Positions 26,071 through 34,785 are shown, numbered from the stretch's first letter. The stretch is DNA of 64,000 nt from Aquimarina muelleri DSM 19832 (GCF_000430665.1 NZ_AUML01000009.1:1-64000); one strand, 5' to 3'. The notes: generated from the letters alone by a model not told the origin. Program-made: numbers and translations.

Positions 26071-28464
26071 ATGAAAAGATACACTTGGTTACTTGTGTTT
26101 CTTCTCGGGATCAACCTCTTATCTTCTCAAGAATGTGATAAAACACTTTCTGGTAGAGTTATAGATTTTCATGATGGGGTTCCTCTTGAAGCAGCAACAA
26201 TAACATTTAACAATCGTACAATTGTAACAGATGCAATGGGGGCTTATGCTATTAGTGAGCTTTGTGAAACAGCATATGCTTTTACAGTATCTCATGAGAA
26301 ATGTAACTCTCAGGTTATAACATTGGATATAGCTAAGGTGTCTTCAAAGGATTTTTATTTAGAACATCATCTTAATGAATTAGAGGAAGTAAAAGTAGCT
26401 GGAGCTAATATTAATAAAACAACTTCTGGGGAAGAAGAAACCATTGATTCTGATATTATTGAAAAATATAGTAGTGCTTCTCTTGGAGATGCGTTAAAAG
26501 AAATTACAGGTGTTTTTTCGCTAAACACAGGATCTACTATAGTAAAACCGATTATTCAAGGGCTTAGTGGTAGTCGAGTATTGATTATGAATAATGGTGT
26601 TCGCATGCAGGATATGGAGTGGGGTGATGAACATGCTCCTAATCTAGATGTTAACACAGCAGGTAATGTTACTGTTGTTAAAGGAGCCTCAGCTTTGCGA
26701 TATGGAGGAGATGCTATTGGAGGAGTTGTTATTATAGAGCCTAATAAAATACCAGCAAGAGACACTTTGTATGGTAAGACAATGATAACAGGAGGATTGA
26801 ATGGAAGAGGAGGGTCTTTTTCTTCAGAATTGATAAAAGGTTATCAAAACGGATGGTTTTTTAAGGCGCAAGGAACGATGAAACGATTTGGCGATGTGGA
26901 ATCACCAGATTATATTCTATCTAATACAGGAGTATTTGAAAAAGGAGTATCTGTATCTCTTGGAGTAAATAAATTTACACATGGTTGGGATGCATATTAC
27001 TCGTTTGTTGATAACAAAATAGGAGTATTGGCAGCTTCACATATTGGTAACATAGATGATCTCATTAATGCTATCAATAATCAAAATCCTGAAATTATTA
27101 GAGATTTTACTTATGAGATAAATAATCCAAAACAAGAAGTTACTCACCATTTAGGAAAATTACGATATTTTAAACGTTTTGAAGAACTAGGGAAATGGAG
27201 TACTCAATATGATTTTCAGTATAACCAACGTTTTGAGTTTGATGTTCGCAGAACCGAAGAACTTAGTAAGTTGCCTAGTATTGATTTAGAACTAAAAACA
27301 CATACAGTAACATCAGATTTTAATTTTGATTCGAACCCCAATTTTTTATGGAATATGGGAATGCTATTTAGGTATCAAAATAACTTTGCAAATCCAGATA
27401 CAGGAGTAAGAAGGTTGATTCCTGATTATAATAAGTATGATGCTGGTGTATTTATTACTGGAGAATATAGTATAACCAATGACATCATGTTAGATATGGG
27501 TATTCGATATGATTATAACCGCATGGATGCCGAAAAGTTTTATCTAAAATCTAGATGGGATGAAAGAGGTTATGACAAAGATTTTGCGGGGTTTATTAAG
27601 GAAAATTTTAATTCACAATGGCTTACTAATCCTGTTTTTGATTATCATAGTATTTCTGCAACTACTGGTATGCAATATATTTTTAAAGAAGATTATCAAT
27701 TTCGATTTAATTATGCATTAGCACAAAGGGCTCCAAATCCATCAGAACTTTTTAGTGATGGTTTACATCACTCTGCTGCCAGAATAGAATTAGGGGATTT
27801 GACAATAGATCAAGAAACATCACATAAAATATCTATAGCAGCACAAAAGAATACAGAAAAATTGGGATGGGAAATCGCACCATACGCCAATGTAATAAAT
27901 GATTATATTTTATTAGAACCTGTAGCTGTACAGCTATCGATACGAGGAGCTTTTCCTGTATGGGAATACAGACAATCCAGTGTTACACTATTAGGATTGG
28001 ATACAAAGCTTTATTTTAATTGGCATAAAAATTGGAGAACAGATCATAGTTTTTCTATTGTAAAAGGGAGTGAGAATAAAAAGAGTATACCACTAATTAA
28101 TATGCCTCCTCCCAAGTTTGATAACGGTATTACGTATAAAAATGAAGATTGGTTTGGTTTACAGATGTCTTTAGAGAATCAATATTTTTTTAGACAAAAT
28201 GAATATCCTTCTAATATATCTGTATTTTCTCCTCAACAAGCCAAAGATGTCTTTTTAGATATTAATACCCCTCCAAAAGCATATCATGTTTTAAATGTAG
28301 ATACTAGTATGAAGTTTGAGATAGGAGAAAAAAACAAGTTAAAAGTTGGAGTAGCTATAAACAATATATTAAATAATAATTACAGAAATTACTTGAATCG
28401 TCAGCGATATTTTGCGGATGATCTGGGTAGGAATTTTTTACTAAGAGTATCTATAAACTATTAA
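26071..28464 (+). CDS. TonB-dependent receptor, ZnuD-like
   Basis: A 797-residue outer membrane transporter. It has a signal peptide (LLVFLLGINLLSSQ), a carboxypeptidase-regulatory-like domain (about 22-110, GRVIDFHDGVPLEAATI), a plug domain (about 120-230, with IIQGLSGSRVLIMNNG and GASALRYGGDAIGG), and a 22-strand-type barrel ending GRNFLLRVSINY. The HHLGKLRYF and EWGDEHAP regions recall ZnuD zinc receptors. The adjoining His/Cys protein supports metal as substrate. Specificity is inferred, not shown. Confidence 0.85.
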   Translation: MKRYTWLLVFLLGINLLSSQECDKTLSGRVIDFHDGVPLEAATITFNNRTIVTDAMGAYAISELCETAYAFTVSHEKCNSQVITLDIAKVSSKDFYLEHHLNELEEVKVAGANINKTTSGEEETIDSDIIEKYSSASLGDALKEITGVFSLNTGSTIVKPIIQGLSGSRVLIMNNGVRMQDMEWGDEHAPNLDVNTAGNVTVVKGASALRYGGDAIGGVVIIEPNKIPARDTLYGKTMITGGLNGRGGSFSSELIKGYQNGWFFKAQGTMKRFGDVESPDYILSNTGVFEKGVSVSLGVNKFTHGWDAYYSFVDNKIGVLAASHIGNIDDLINAINNQNPEIIRDFTYEINNPKQEVTHHLGKLRYFKRFEELGKWSTQYDFQYNQRFEFDVRRTEELSKLPSIDLELKTHTVTSDFNFDSNPNFLWNMGMLFRYQNNFANPDTGVRRLIPDYNKYDAGVFITGEYSITNDIMLDMGIRYDYNRMDAEKFYLKSRWDERGYDKDFAGFIKENFNSQWLTNPVFDYHSISATTGMQYIFKEDYQFRFNYALAQRAPNPSELFSDGLHHSAARIELGDLTIDQETSHKISIAAQKNTEKLGWEIAPYANVINDYILLEPVAVQLSIRGAFPVWEYRQSSVTLLGLDTKLYFNWHKNWRTDHSFSIVKGSENKKSIPLINMPPPKFDNGITYKNEDWFGLQMSLENQYFFRQNEYPSNISVFSPQQAKDVFLDINTPPKAYHVLNVDTSMKFEIGEKNKLKVGVAINNILNNNYRNYLNRQRYFADDLGRNFLLRVSINY

Positions 28465-28476
28465 ATTATAAAAATA

Positions 28477-29076
28477 ATGAACACACGTAAATTTTTATCA
28501 ATACTTACTGTAGGAAGCCTTTTATTTGCATCTTGCTCTAATGATGATGATAACCCTGTACCAGTTAATGAAGAAGAATTAATAACTAAAATGACAGTGT
28601 CTCTTGTAGGAGGAGGACAAACTATAAATTTGATTGTAGCAGATGAAGATGGAGAAGATGGCCCAACACCACCAAAAGTGACCGTTTCAGGAAATTTAGC
28701 TGTTAATACTGTATATACTGGTTCTGTAGAATTACTTAACGAATCTGTTAATCCTGTAGAATTAATTAATGAAGAAATCGAAGCAGAAGCAGATGTACAC
28801 CAGTTTTTTTATACTGCTAATTCTTCGTTAAATATTGCAACAACCTATAATGATAAAGAGTCTGATTATAATAAAGAAGATGGAACTGCTTTTACCTCTA
28901 CTAATCCTGTAGGATTAAAATTTACAGTAACGACTACAGATGCAGGAACAGGGACTTTTACGGTTACTTTAAGACATGAGCCTAATAAATCTGCAAGTGG
29001 AGTTGCCAATGGAGATATTGCAAATGCAGCAGGTAATACAGATATAACTCAAACTTTTGAGATAAGTGTACAATAA
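28477..29076 (+). CDS. Lipoprotein accompanying the TonB receptor
   Basis: A 199-residue lipoprotein with lipobox LLFASC, an acidic linker (SNDDDNPVPVNEEE), and a beta-rich domain with TVSLVGGGQTINLIV and TVTLRHEPNKS. In flavobacteria such proteins are found next to TonB receptors and are sometimes labelled periplasmic-binding-fold proteins. It starts 12 bases after the receptor stop, so it is surely co-transcribed. It could be a surface substrate-capture partner. Confidence 0.75.
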   Translation: MNTRKFLSILTVGSLLFASCSNDDDNPVPVNEEELITKMTVSLVGGGQTINLIVADEDGEDGPTPPKVTVSGNLAVNTVYTGSVELLNESVNPVELINEEIEAEADVHQFFYTANSSLNIATTYNDKESDYNKEDGTAFTSTNPVGLKFTVTTTDAGTGTFTVTLRHEPNKSASGVANGDIANAAGNTDITQTFEISVQ

Positions 29077-29088
29077 TATTAAAATAAT

Positions 29089-29186
29089 GATTGAGACTAT
29101 ATACGTTATGTAAGTTGAGTTTGTGTAAAAATTGCATAATTAGTTTCAATTCTGACCCCTAGGAGTAGTTACCTAGGGGTTTTTTT
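29089..29186 (+). ncRNA. AGTAGTTA-loop RNA element, copy 1 (3' end of receptor operon)
   Basis: TTGAGACTAT and TAAGTTGAGTTTGTGT lead into TTTCAATTC and a hairpin CCCCTAGG (29156-29163), loop AGTAGTTA, CCTAGGGG (29172-29179), then seven T. The terminator ends the metal-uptake operon. The same leader and identical loop recur in copy 2 with a different stem, so more than termination may be conserved. No separate promoter is seen. Confidence 0.5.
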
Positions 29187-29405
29187 AATCAGGAAATAAA
29201 GAAATATTGGCATAAAATTTGATTCAATAAAGAAATTAATAACGGTCAAATGAAGTTTTATAAAGATCAGATATGAGAATATAGTCATAATAAAAGTTAA
29301 ACAAATTAAAAAAATATCATAAAAACTGATTTTCAATGCATTAATATCAATGATTTTATCAAGATATTATCACATCATTAAATGTTGATTATTAACCGAA
29401 AAAGG

Positions 29406-29437
29406 TTGTAATCTTTGAGGTATAGGCATTACCTTTG
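29406..29437 (+). promoter_or_regulatory. Promoter candidate for RNA element copy 2
   Basis: TTG (29406-29408), 21-base spacer, TACCTTTG (29430-29437) fits the Bacteroidota consensus. No ORF follows within 600 bases on this strand, so it would drive a non-coding transcript. Confidence 0.5.
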
Positions 29438-29442
29438 TGGCA

Positions 29443-29565
29443 TAAAATCTAACCTAATAACAATACAATTGAAACTATCATAATTAGTATAAGTTGAGTT
29501 TGTGTTAAATACAATTAAGTTTCAATTCAGATCCCTGGGAGTAGTTACCCGGGGATCGCTTTTTT
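29443..29565 (+). ncRNA. Candidate small RNA, AGTAGTTA-loop element copy 2
   Basis: From the predicted start near 29443 an RNA of about 120 bases would run to GATCCCTGGG (29530-29539), loop AGTAGTTA, CCCGGGGATC (29548-29557) and a six-T run. The stem is longer and of different sequence from copy 1, with one T-G wobble, while loop and leader are conserved. It resembles structured flavobacterial RNAs such as the Flavo-1 motif in general character, but membership cannot be judged without a covariance model. Confidence 0.45.
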
Positions 29566-29718
29566 AAATATAAAGAGAAGTTTTTTAAAGGGGCTATCCA
29601 TTCTTATGAGATAAAAATCGTAAGTAATCTATAATAGGAATCTATATTTATAGATAAGTAACTTCGAGAGCTATATTATATAGAATAAGGCCAGACTAAA
29701 AAAATAGAATAAAGGTGT

Positions 29719-29766
29719 TATATTTTAATACAATAGCTCCATTTGGAGCTATTGTATTAAAATATA
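29719..29766. terminator. 22-bp perfect hairpin downstream of tRNA-Ala
   Basis: Bases 29719-29740 and 29745-29766 are perfect complements around a four-base loop (ATTT). It begins 7 bases beyond the tRNA 3' end on the minus strand and probably forms the transcript end or processing signal. There is no long U-run, though the stem base is A/T-only. Confidence 0.55.
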
Positions 29767-29773
29767 GTTTATG

Positions 29774-29847
29774 TGGAGAAGATGGGATTCGAACCCACGA
29801 CCTCTTGACTGCCAGTCAAGCACTCTAGCCAACTGAGCTACATCCCC
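29774..29847 (-). tRNA. tRNA-Ala (anticodon GGC)
   Basis: On the minus strand the 74-base sequence starts GGGGATGTAGCTCAG and shows a complete cloverleaf. The anticodon arm is CTTGA-CTGGCAG-TCAAG, anticodon GGC reading GCC. The T-arm contains GGGTTCGAATCCC. The acceptor stem has G3-U70, the alanine identity pair, and discriminator A73. There is a U6-U67 mismatch in the acceptor stem, and the CCA end is not fully encoded. Confidence 0.93.
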
Positions 29848-30078
29848 AGAATTTTTAATATAATTCCTTTAAAACTAATAGCGTAATTCTGCTTAGATCT
29901 GTATTAAAATCTCTACTATATTTCGCCATTAAAAGTACTTAAAAATTCTTTTAAAGAAGAAAAAGCATTTCTTTTTTTAGTAATATTAGAACTATATTTT
30001 CTTAAAGTTTTTTTAAATAGAATGTACTGCTATTATCTACAATATAAAGTTAGTACTTTTGGGTTCTATTCATAAAAT

Positions 30079-30579
30079 ATGATTCGAAAAGCCTTACCAT
30101 CTGATCTTAGTTCTATATACATATTAGTACAGTCCTGTGCCAAAGCTATGATAGCAAATGGGATTTATCAATGGAATGAACATTATCCCACTAAAGAACG
30201 TTTTCAAAAAGATATAGAGTTACAAGAACTATACGTATTAGAAGAAGACAATGCTATTAAAGGAGTTATTGTACTAACAGATTTTATGGATAAAGAATAC
30301 ATCCCTATAACTTGGTTAACTAATAATGAAAATAACCTATATATTCATAGATTGGCAGTCCATCCTGATTATTGGGGTAAAGGATATGCACAGCGATTAA
30401 TGGATTTTGGAGAAGATTTTGCAAAAAACAATGCTTACCAATCTGTTCGATTAGATACTTTTAGTCAAAACAAAAGGAACCAGAAATTTTATGAAATAAG
30501 AGGATATCAACGATTAGGAAATATCTATTTTCCAAAACAAAGTGAACATCCGTTTTATTGCTATGAACTCCTTACATGA
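30079..30579 (+). CDS. GNAT-family N-acetyltransferase
   Basis: A 166-residue acetyl-CoA-dependent acetyltransferase. The acetyl-CoA loop is LAVHPDYWGKGYAQRLMDF (Q/RxxGxG/A type, here WGKGYA), and the late motif VRLDTFSQNKRNQKFYEIRGYQ supplies beta-5 and the usual Asn/Tyr. The acceptor is unknown. Its stop overlaps the start of the MATE exporter (ATGA), so they form an operon. Confidence 0.88.
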   Translation: MIRKALPSDLSSIYILVQSCAKAMIANGIYQWNEHYPTKERFQKDIELQELYVLEEDNAIKGVIVLTDFMDKEYIPITWLTNNENNLYIHRLAVHPDYWGKGYAQRLMDFGEDFAKNNAYQSVRLDTFSQNKRNQKFYEIRGYQRLGNIYFPKQSEHPFYCYELLT

Positions 30580-31907
30580 ATAAAGTAATCAGTTTTAAAA
30601 ATATAAATCGTTTGGCAATACCTGCAATTGTTGCGGGTATTGCCGAGCCGTTACTTTCTATAACAGATACTGCTATAGTAGGAAATATACCCCATTATGG
30701 TACAGAATCTTTAGCCGCAGTAGGTATTGTTGGGTCATTTTTATCTGCGTTAATTTGGATTCTTGGACAAACTCGTAGTGCAATTTCTGCTATAATTTCT
30801 CAATACCTGGGAGCAGGTAAGATTGAAGAAGTAAAAACATTGCCAGCTCAGGCTATATTTTTTAATGTAAGTCTTAGTATTTTGATATTACTTTCTACAG
30901 TGTTTTTTGTAGAAGAAATTTTTAAACTTTACAATGCTTCAGGATTGATTTTAGAATACTGTGTTTTATATTATGATATTAGAGTTTGGGGATTTCCTTT
31001 AACATTATTCACTTTTGCAGTTTTTGGTATTTTTAGAGGGCTTCAAAATACATTTTGGCCAATGATAGTGGCAATAATAGGAGCAGTAACTAATATAGTG
31101 CTGGATTTTATTTTAGTATATGGTATTGAGGATATTTTGGAACCTATGGGAATTAGTGGAGCAGCATGGGCAAGCTTAATTTCGCAGTTTCTTATGGCTA
31201 TTATTGCGTTCGCTTTATTAATAATTAAAACCAATGTTAGTCTTAGGTTAAGATTTCCACTAAATAAAGAATTAGGAAGATTGGTAACCATGAGCCTTAA
31301 TTTATTTGTTAGATCTATCGCATTAAATACTGCATTATATTTTGCAACAGCAAATGCTACACAGTATGGAGACGAATATATTGCTGCGTATACCATAGCT
31401 ATGAATATCTGGATGTTTACTGCATTTTTTATTGATGGATATGGCAGTGCGGGTAATATATTAAGTGGTAAGCTATTAGGGGCAAGAGATTATGACTCGT
31501 TATGGAAATTAAGCAAGAGGGTAAGTGGCTACGGTATTGGAGTAAGTATGATTCTCGCAATTGTAGGATTTATATTTTATTATAAAATAGGAGAGATCTT
31601 TACTAATGAAACTATAGTATTAGACACTTTTTATAGTGTATTTTTTATAGTTTTAATTGTACAGCCCATCAATGGTCTTGCTTTTGTATTTGATGGAATT
31701 TTTAAAGGCCTTGGAGAAATGGGTTTTTTAAGAAATGTATTGCTCGGCGCAACATTTTTAGGATTTATACCTACGCTTTATATATGTAATTTTTTTGACC
31801 TTAAGTTATACGGAATTTGGATAGCTTTTACTATTTGGGCACTTTTTAGAGGAGTAGTATTGGTTATCAAATTTAGGAACAAGTTTTTACCTTTGATTAT
31901 TTCATAA
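30576..31907 (+). CDS. MATE-family efflux transporter (DinF-like)
   Basis: A 443-residue inner membrane exporter with about twelve hydrophobic helices. The opening AIPAIVAGIAEPLLSITDTAIVG, with the Asp of SITDTA, and the AAVGIVGSF region are typical of the DinF branch, which uses H+ or Na+ to expel cationic or hydrophobic compounds. The second half repeats the pattern around NIWMFTAFFIDGYGSAGNI. Substrate is unknown. The upstream coupled GNAT suggests modification and export of related compounds, which is speculative. Confidence 0.9.
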   Translation: MNKVISFKNINRLAIPAIVAGIAEPLLSITDTAIVGNIPHYGTESLAAVGIVGSFLSALIWILGQTRSAISAIISQYLGAGKIEEVKTLPAQAIFFNVSLSILILLSTVFFVEEIFKLYNASGLILEYCVLYYDIRVWGFPLTLFTFAVFGIFRGLQNTFWPMIVAIIGAVTNIVLDFILVYGIEDILEPMGISGAAWASLISQFLMAIIAFALLIIKTNVSLRLRFPLNKELGRLVTMSLNLFVRSIALNTALYFATANATQYGDEYIAAYTIAMNIWMFTAFFIDGYGSAGNILSGKLLGARDYDSLWKLSKRVSGYGIGVSMILAIVGFIFYYKIGEIFTNETIVLDTFYSVFFIVLIVQPINGLAFVFDGIFKGLGEMGFLRNVLLGATFLGFIPTLYICNFFDLKLYGIWIAFTIWALFRGVVLVIKFRNKFLPLIIS

Positions 31908-32256
31908 AACATAAAAAAGCATACATAATAAGGGTATATACATAAGTATTAATAAAACCCCGATTCGTAAGCTGTTTTTTTGAAAAAAATGTTCTAGTGT
32001 TCTAATCATAAATTAATAACCTTGGTGTGAACTCTCGAAAAATGTATTTTGTTTTGGACAAACCCTTACTCAGTTAAACCGTAATAAAGGGATTAAAGAC
32101 TATAGAGTCCTATCTTAGAATAAAGACTTTTTATTTTACCTATAATTACGTTTTTCTTTTGTAAGGCTTATGATTTTATATAATACAACTAAAAATCATA
32201 TCTTTAAACATGCAAAATAAATGCAGTAAATCTTCTTACTCTAAATTCAAACAACA
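31908..32256. other. Intergenic stretch with a decayed repeat copy
   Basis: No gene is seen. The stretch contains repeat copy C (32009-32062). A TCTTTTGTAAGGC region and AT-rich sequence precede the enoyl-CoA hydratase, without a clear consensus promoter. Confidence 0.6.
32009..32062 (-). repeat. Dispersed intergenic repeat, copy C (partial)
   Basis: Read on the minus strand it gives AAAACAAAATACATTTTT, GAGTT and AAGGTTATTAATTT in the order seen in copy B (37290-37352), with a gap of about ten bases relative to B. Confidence 0.55.
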
Positions 32257-33021
32257 ATGATGCCAAGACCAAACGGAAGTTTATATACCCATATTGAAAA
32301 CAACATTGCTACTATAGAATTTGGTCATCCCTCCAGTAATTCTTTTCCTTCAGAATTATTAGAAAGATTGGCTAAAGCTTTTGATACCCTTTCTAAAGAT
32401 GTATCTACTAATGTTATTATTCTTAAGTCTGAAGGAGGTAAAGCCTTTTGCGCAGGAGCTTCTTTTGATGAATTAGTCGCAATAACTAATTTTGAAGAAG
32501 GAAAACAGTTTTTTTCTGGATTTGCCAATGTGATTAATGCTATGCGAAGGTGTAAGAAACCTATTATAGGAAGAATACAAGGCAAAACTGTGGGAGGAGG
32601 TGTAGGATTGGCTTCTGCTTGTGATTATTGTCTGGCAACCGAAGCAGCTTCGATTAAACTAAGTGAGCTTACTATAGGTATAGGTCCATTTGTGATAGAG
32701 CCTGCCGTATCCAGAAAAATAGGATTAGCAGCTTTTGAAACCTTAACTTGGGATGCATCTCAATGGCAAAATGCCTATTGGGCAAAAGAGAATGGTTTAT
32801 TTGCTCGAGTTTTCGAAACTATAGCCGAATTAGATAACGAAATACAATTATTTGCTGAAAAATTAGCAAGTTATAATCCCCAAGCTACACAGCAAATGAA
32901 AAAAGTAAATTGGCAAGGAACAGAGCATTGGCAGGAACTGCTTATAGAGCGAGCTGCAATTTCTGGAGAATTAGTGCTTTCAGAATTTACTAAAAGAGCA
33001 TTGGCAAAACATAAAAAATAA
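32257..33021 (+). CDS. Enoyl-CoA hydratase/isomerase family protein
   Basis: A 254-residue crotonase-fold protein. The first oxyanion segment is KAFCAGASFDEL (residues about 66-77) and the second KTVGGGVGLASACDYCLA (about 110-127). The usual catalytic Glu of hydratases lies after the second segment in SELTIGIGPFVIEP, so hydratase or isomerase activity is plausible but not certain. It is probably for fatty acid or amino acid degradation. It is monocistronic with its own terminator. Confidence 0.88.
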   Translation: MMPRPNGSLYTHIENNIATIEFGHPSSNSFPSELLERLAKAFDTLSKDVSTNVIILKSEGGKAFCAGASFDELVAITNFEEGKQFFSGFANVINAMRRCKKPIIGRIQGKTVGGGVGLASACDYCLATEAASIKLSELTIGIGPFVIEPAVSRKIGLAAFETLTWDASQWQNAYWAKENGLFARVFETIAELDNEIQLFAEKLASYNPQATQQMKKVNWQGTEHWQELLIERAAISGELVLSEFTKRALAKHKK

Positions 33022-33036
33022 ATAAAGAAGTTGTTT

Positions 33037-33086
33037 AAAATAAGCTTGCTAAAAATTATTAATTTAAATTCTAGCAAGCTTATTTT
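33037..33086 (+). terminator. Terminator after enoyl-CoA hydratase gene
   Basis: AAAATAAGCTTGCTA and TAGCAAGCTTATTTT form a perfect 15-bp stem around a 20-base AT loop, with T-run at the end. Confidence 0.7.
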
Positions 33087-33125
33087 TGGTAAAAAAATAT
33101 AAAGAATAATTTAATGAATATTCAT

Positions 33126-33705
33126 TTATAGAAAATCTCTTCGTAAAACATCTTCTAATGTCTCAGGATCTGTTCCGGTTAGAGTTTTTATGCTATCCTA
33201 GTATTCTTAATATTTCCATTTTTGATTAAGCTATATATAGAAATCATATAGTCTGAAATAAAATCTGGTACTCCAGACTCTTTGAGTACTTTACGATACA
33301 TACCTTGATCGGGGTTAGCATATAATATAGGAGTACCTAAAATAGTGGTAAGTAATTCGGCAACCTCAAAATGAGAATACGCTTTTGGCCTTGTTAAAAT
33401 ATGTGTTTGATATTTTCTGTTTACATCGGTAAGTAATGTAGCAATAGATCTCGCTATATCTCTAGAGGATACAAAAGGTGTTTTTTCTTCTCCTGCTGGG
33501 GAAATAATACACTACGTTGCTCAATATTTTCTCTTTCATAATTACCAAAATTTTGCGTAAAGAAACCTGGACAAACAATATTCCAGTTAAGATTAGAAGT
33601 CTTTAACTTATCTTCCATTAAACCATGAAAAGGCATTTCTTTTAGAGCATCCATGCCATAACCAGATAGATATACTACTCTGCCTGTATAATTATCTTAT
33701 AGATA
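33126..33705 (-). pseudogene. Decayed NmrA-like NAD(P)H-binding oxidoreductase
   Basis: Three pieces in different frames make up the C-terminal two-thirds of an NmrA/azoreductase-type protein. They are YTGRVVYLSGYGMDALKEM...NIVCPGFFTQNFGNY, then EEKTPFVSSRDIARSIATLL...ILGTPILYANPDQGMY, and last KTLTGTDPETLEDVLRRDFL to a stop at 33126. Frame breaks lie near 33495 and 33190. The NAD-binding N-terminus is missing and an in-frame stop lies near 33705. It is divergent from an HxlR remnant, its usual partner regulator. Confidence 0.8.
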
Positions 33706-33723
33706 ATTTACAAAAGGCTCTAG

Positions 33724-33936
33724 CAATTAAAAAAACGCTTGGGAGGAATTACTCAAAAAATGTTAACCCAACAATTACGAGAGTTAGAGGCAAATAATAT
33801 TATCTTGCGTAAGATATTTCCAGAAGTATCACCAAGAGTAGAGTACAGATTATCGGATCACGGCAAAAGCCTTGCGCCTTTACTTAATGAAATGGCAAAC
33901 TGGAGAGCTAATCATAATAAAACTAAAGAAGAATAA
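33724..33936 (+). pseudogene. 5'-truncated HxlR-family regulator
   Basis: The frame gives QLKKRLGGITQKMLTQQLRELE and then EVSPRVEYRLSDHGKSL, the second half of an HxlR winged helix. The N-terminal 40-50 residues, including the redox/sensor Cys region and first helices, are absent, and TAG at 33721 closes the frame. The TTG at 33739 could give a 65-residue fragment, but it would lack half of the DNA-binding fold. Confidence 0.8.
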
Positions 33937-33952
33937 CATTAATTTTTTTACT

Positions 33953-34051
33953 ATGGATATATTAAACTTTTTAGGCGGCAATGGATTGTTCTTGATTTTA
34001 GGAGTTGTTTTGGTTGTAGTTTATTTTATAAATAAGCGCAAGAGGCGATAA
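33953..34051 (+). CDS. 32-residue single-span membrane microprotein
   Basis: ATG 33953 to TAA 34051 encodes MDILNFLGGNGLFLILGVV and continues through a helix to the basic tail NKRKRR: one membrane span with the positive end inside. It ends four bases before the convergent oxygenase stop. No family is recognised. Clean topology and an ATG with no competing gene on this strand support it. Confidence 0.45.
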   Translation: MDILNFLGGNGLFLILGVVLVVVYFINKRKRR

Positions 34052-34055
34052 TTAA

Positions 34056-34706
34056 TTATCTTGTTTTTAACCATCCTGTAATACTAAGACGTTCACTAGC
34101 AGTTACAGGTTTTACCTCATGTTCTATAATTTGACTTTCAAAAATTACCACTCTTCCTGGTAAAGGAAGAATTGTTTTGCAAGTTTCTTTATCGTTATCT
34201 TGTAGATATAAAACTAATTCTCCTCCATTATTGGGATCCCAATCTAGATCATTTAGATAACAAACAAAGGATAGTTTTCTTCTATCATCATTCATAAAAG
34301 TATCTATATGTCTTTTATAAAAAGTGCCTTCAGGATAAATAGCATAATGAAATTCTTTGTATAAAATACCTAAAAAACAAGTTCTGTTTAAATAAGAAAC
34401 CAGAGTATTTATTTTATTAAAAAAATAATTTTCGGCTTTATTAGTTTTATTTTCATTAATCCAAAAAATAAAATCACCTCGAATAGATTGTATAATACTT
34501 TCATTTACTCTATTACCAATAGCTGCTTTTTTAAACTTATCTTTCTCGTATTTTTCTAGCAAAGAGGAACGAAGTAAATCTACTCCAGAGGGATCAAAAA
34601 AAGAATCAATAATACTGTATTTGTCTTTTAAAAGATCATCAATTATTTTTTCGAAAATGGGATTTTGGTCAAAATCAAGTTGCTCATACAAGTAATTATC
34701 GGTCAT
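34056..34706 (-). CDS. 2OG-Fe(II) oxygenase (prolyl 4-hydroxylase-like)
   Basis: A 216-residue jelly-roll dioxygenase using 2-oxoglutarate and iron. The iron ligands are His133 and Asp135 in KRHIDTF and His196 in IIEHEVKPV; Arg206 in ASERLSITGW binds 2-oxoglutarate. The GGELVLYLQD strand is typical of bacterial P4H-like proteins. Substrate is unknown. It is divergent from queD with about 100 bases between. Confidence 0.88.
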   Translation of the reverse strand: MTDNYLYEQLDFDQNPIFEKIIDDLLKDKYSIIDSFFDPSGVDLLRSSLLEKYEKDKFKKAAIGNRVNESIIQSIRGDFIFWINENKTNKAENYFFNKINTLVSYLNRTCFLGILYKEFHYAIYPEGTFYKRHIDTFMNDDRRKLSFVCYLNDLDWDPNNGGELVLYLQDNDKETCKTILPLPGRVVIFESQIIEHEVKPVTASERLSITGWLKTR

Positions 34707-34785
34707 TCACTATTTTTTTTAAGGAGAGCCAAATGTAACTCCTATTTCGACAAGTAGTATTCAAAAAACTCATAATAAAAACAAG

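Noticed and set aside
29774..29847. tRNA-Gly(GCC) on the plus strand
   Set aside because: The anticodon stem-loop is nearly symmetric, but the D-arm TAGCTCAG and T-arm GGTTCGAATCC read properly only on the minus strand, giving anticodon GGC and the G3-U70 alanine pair.
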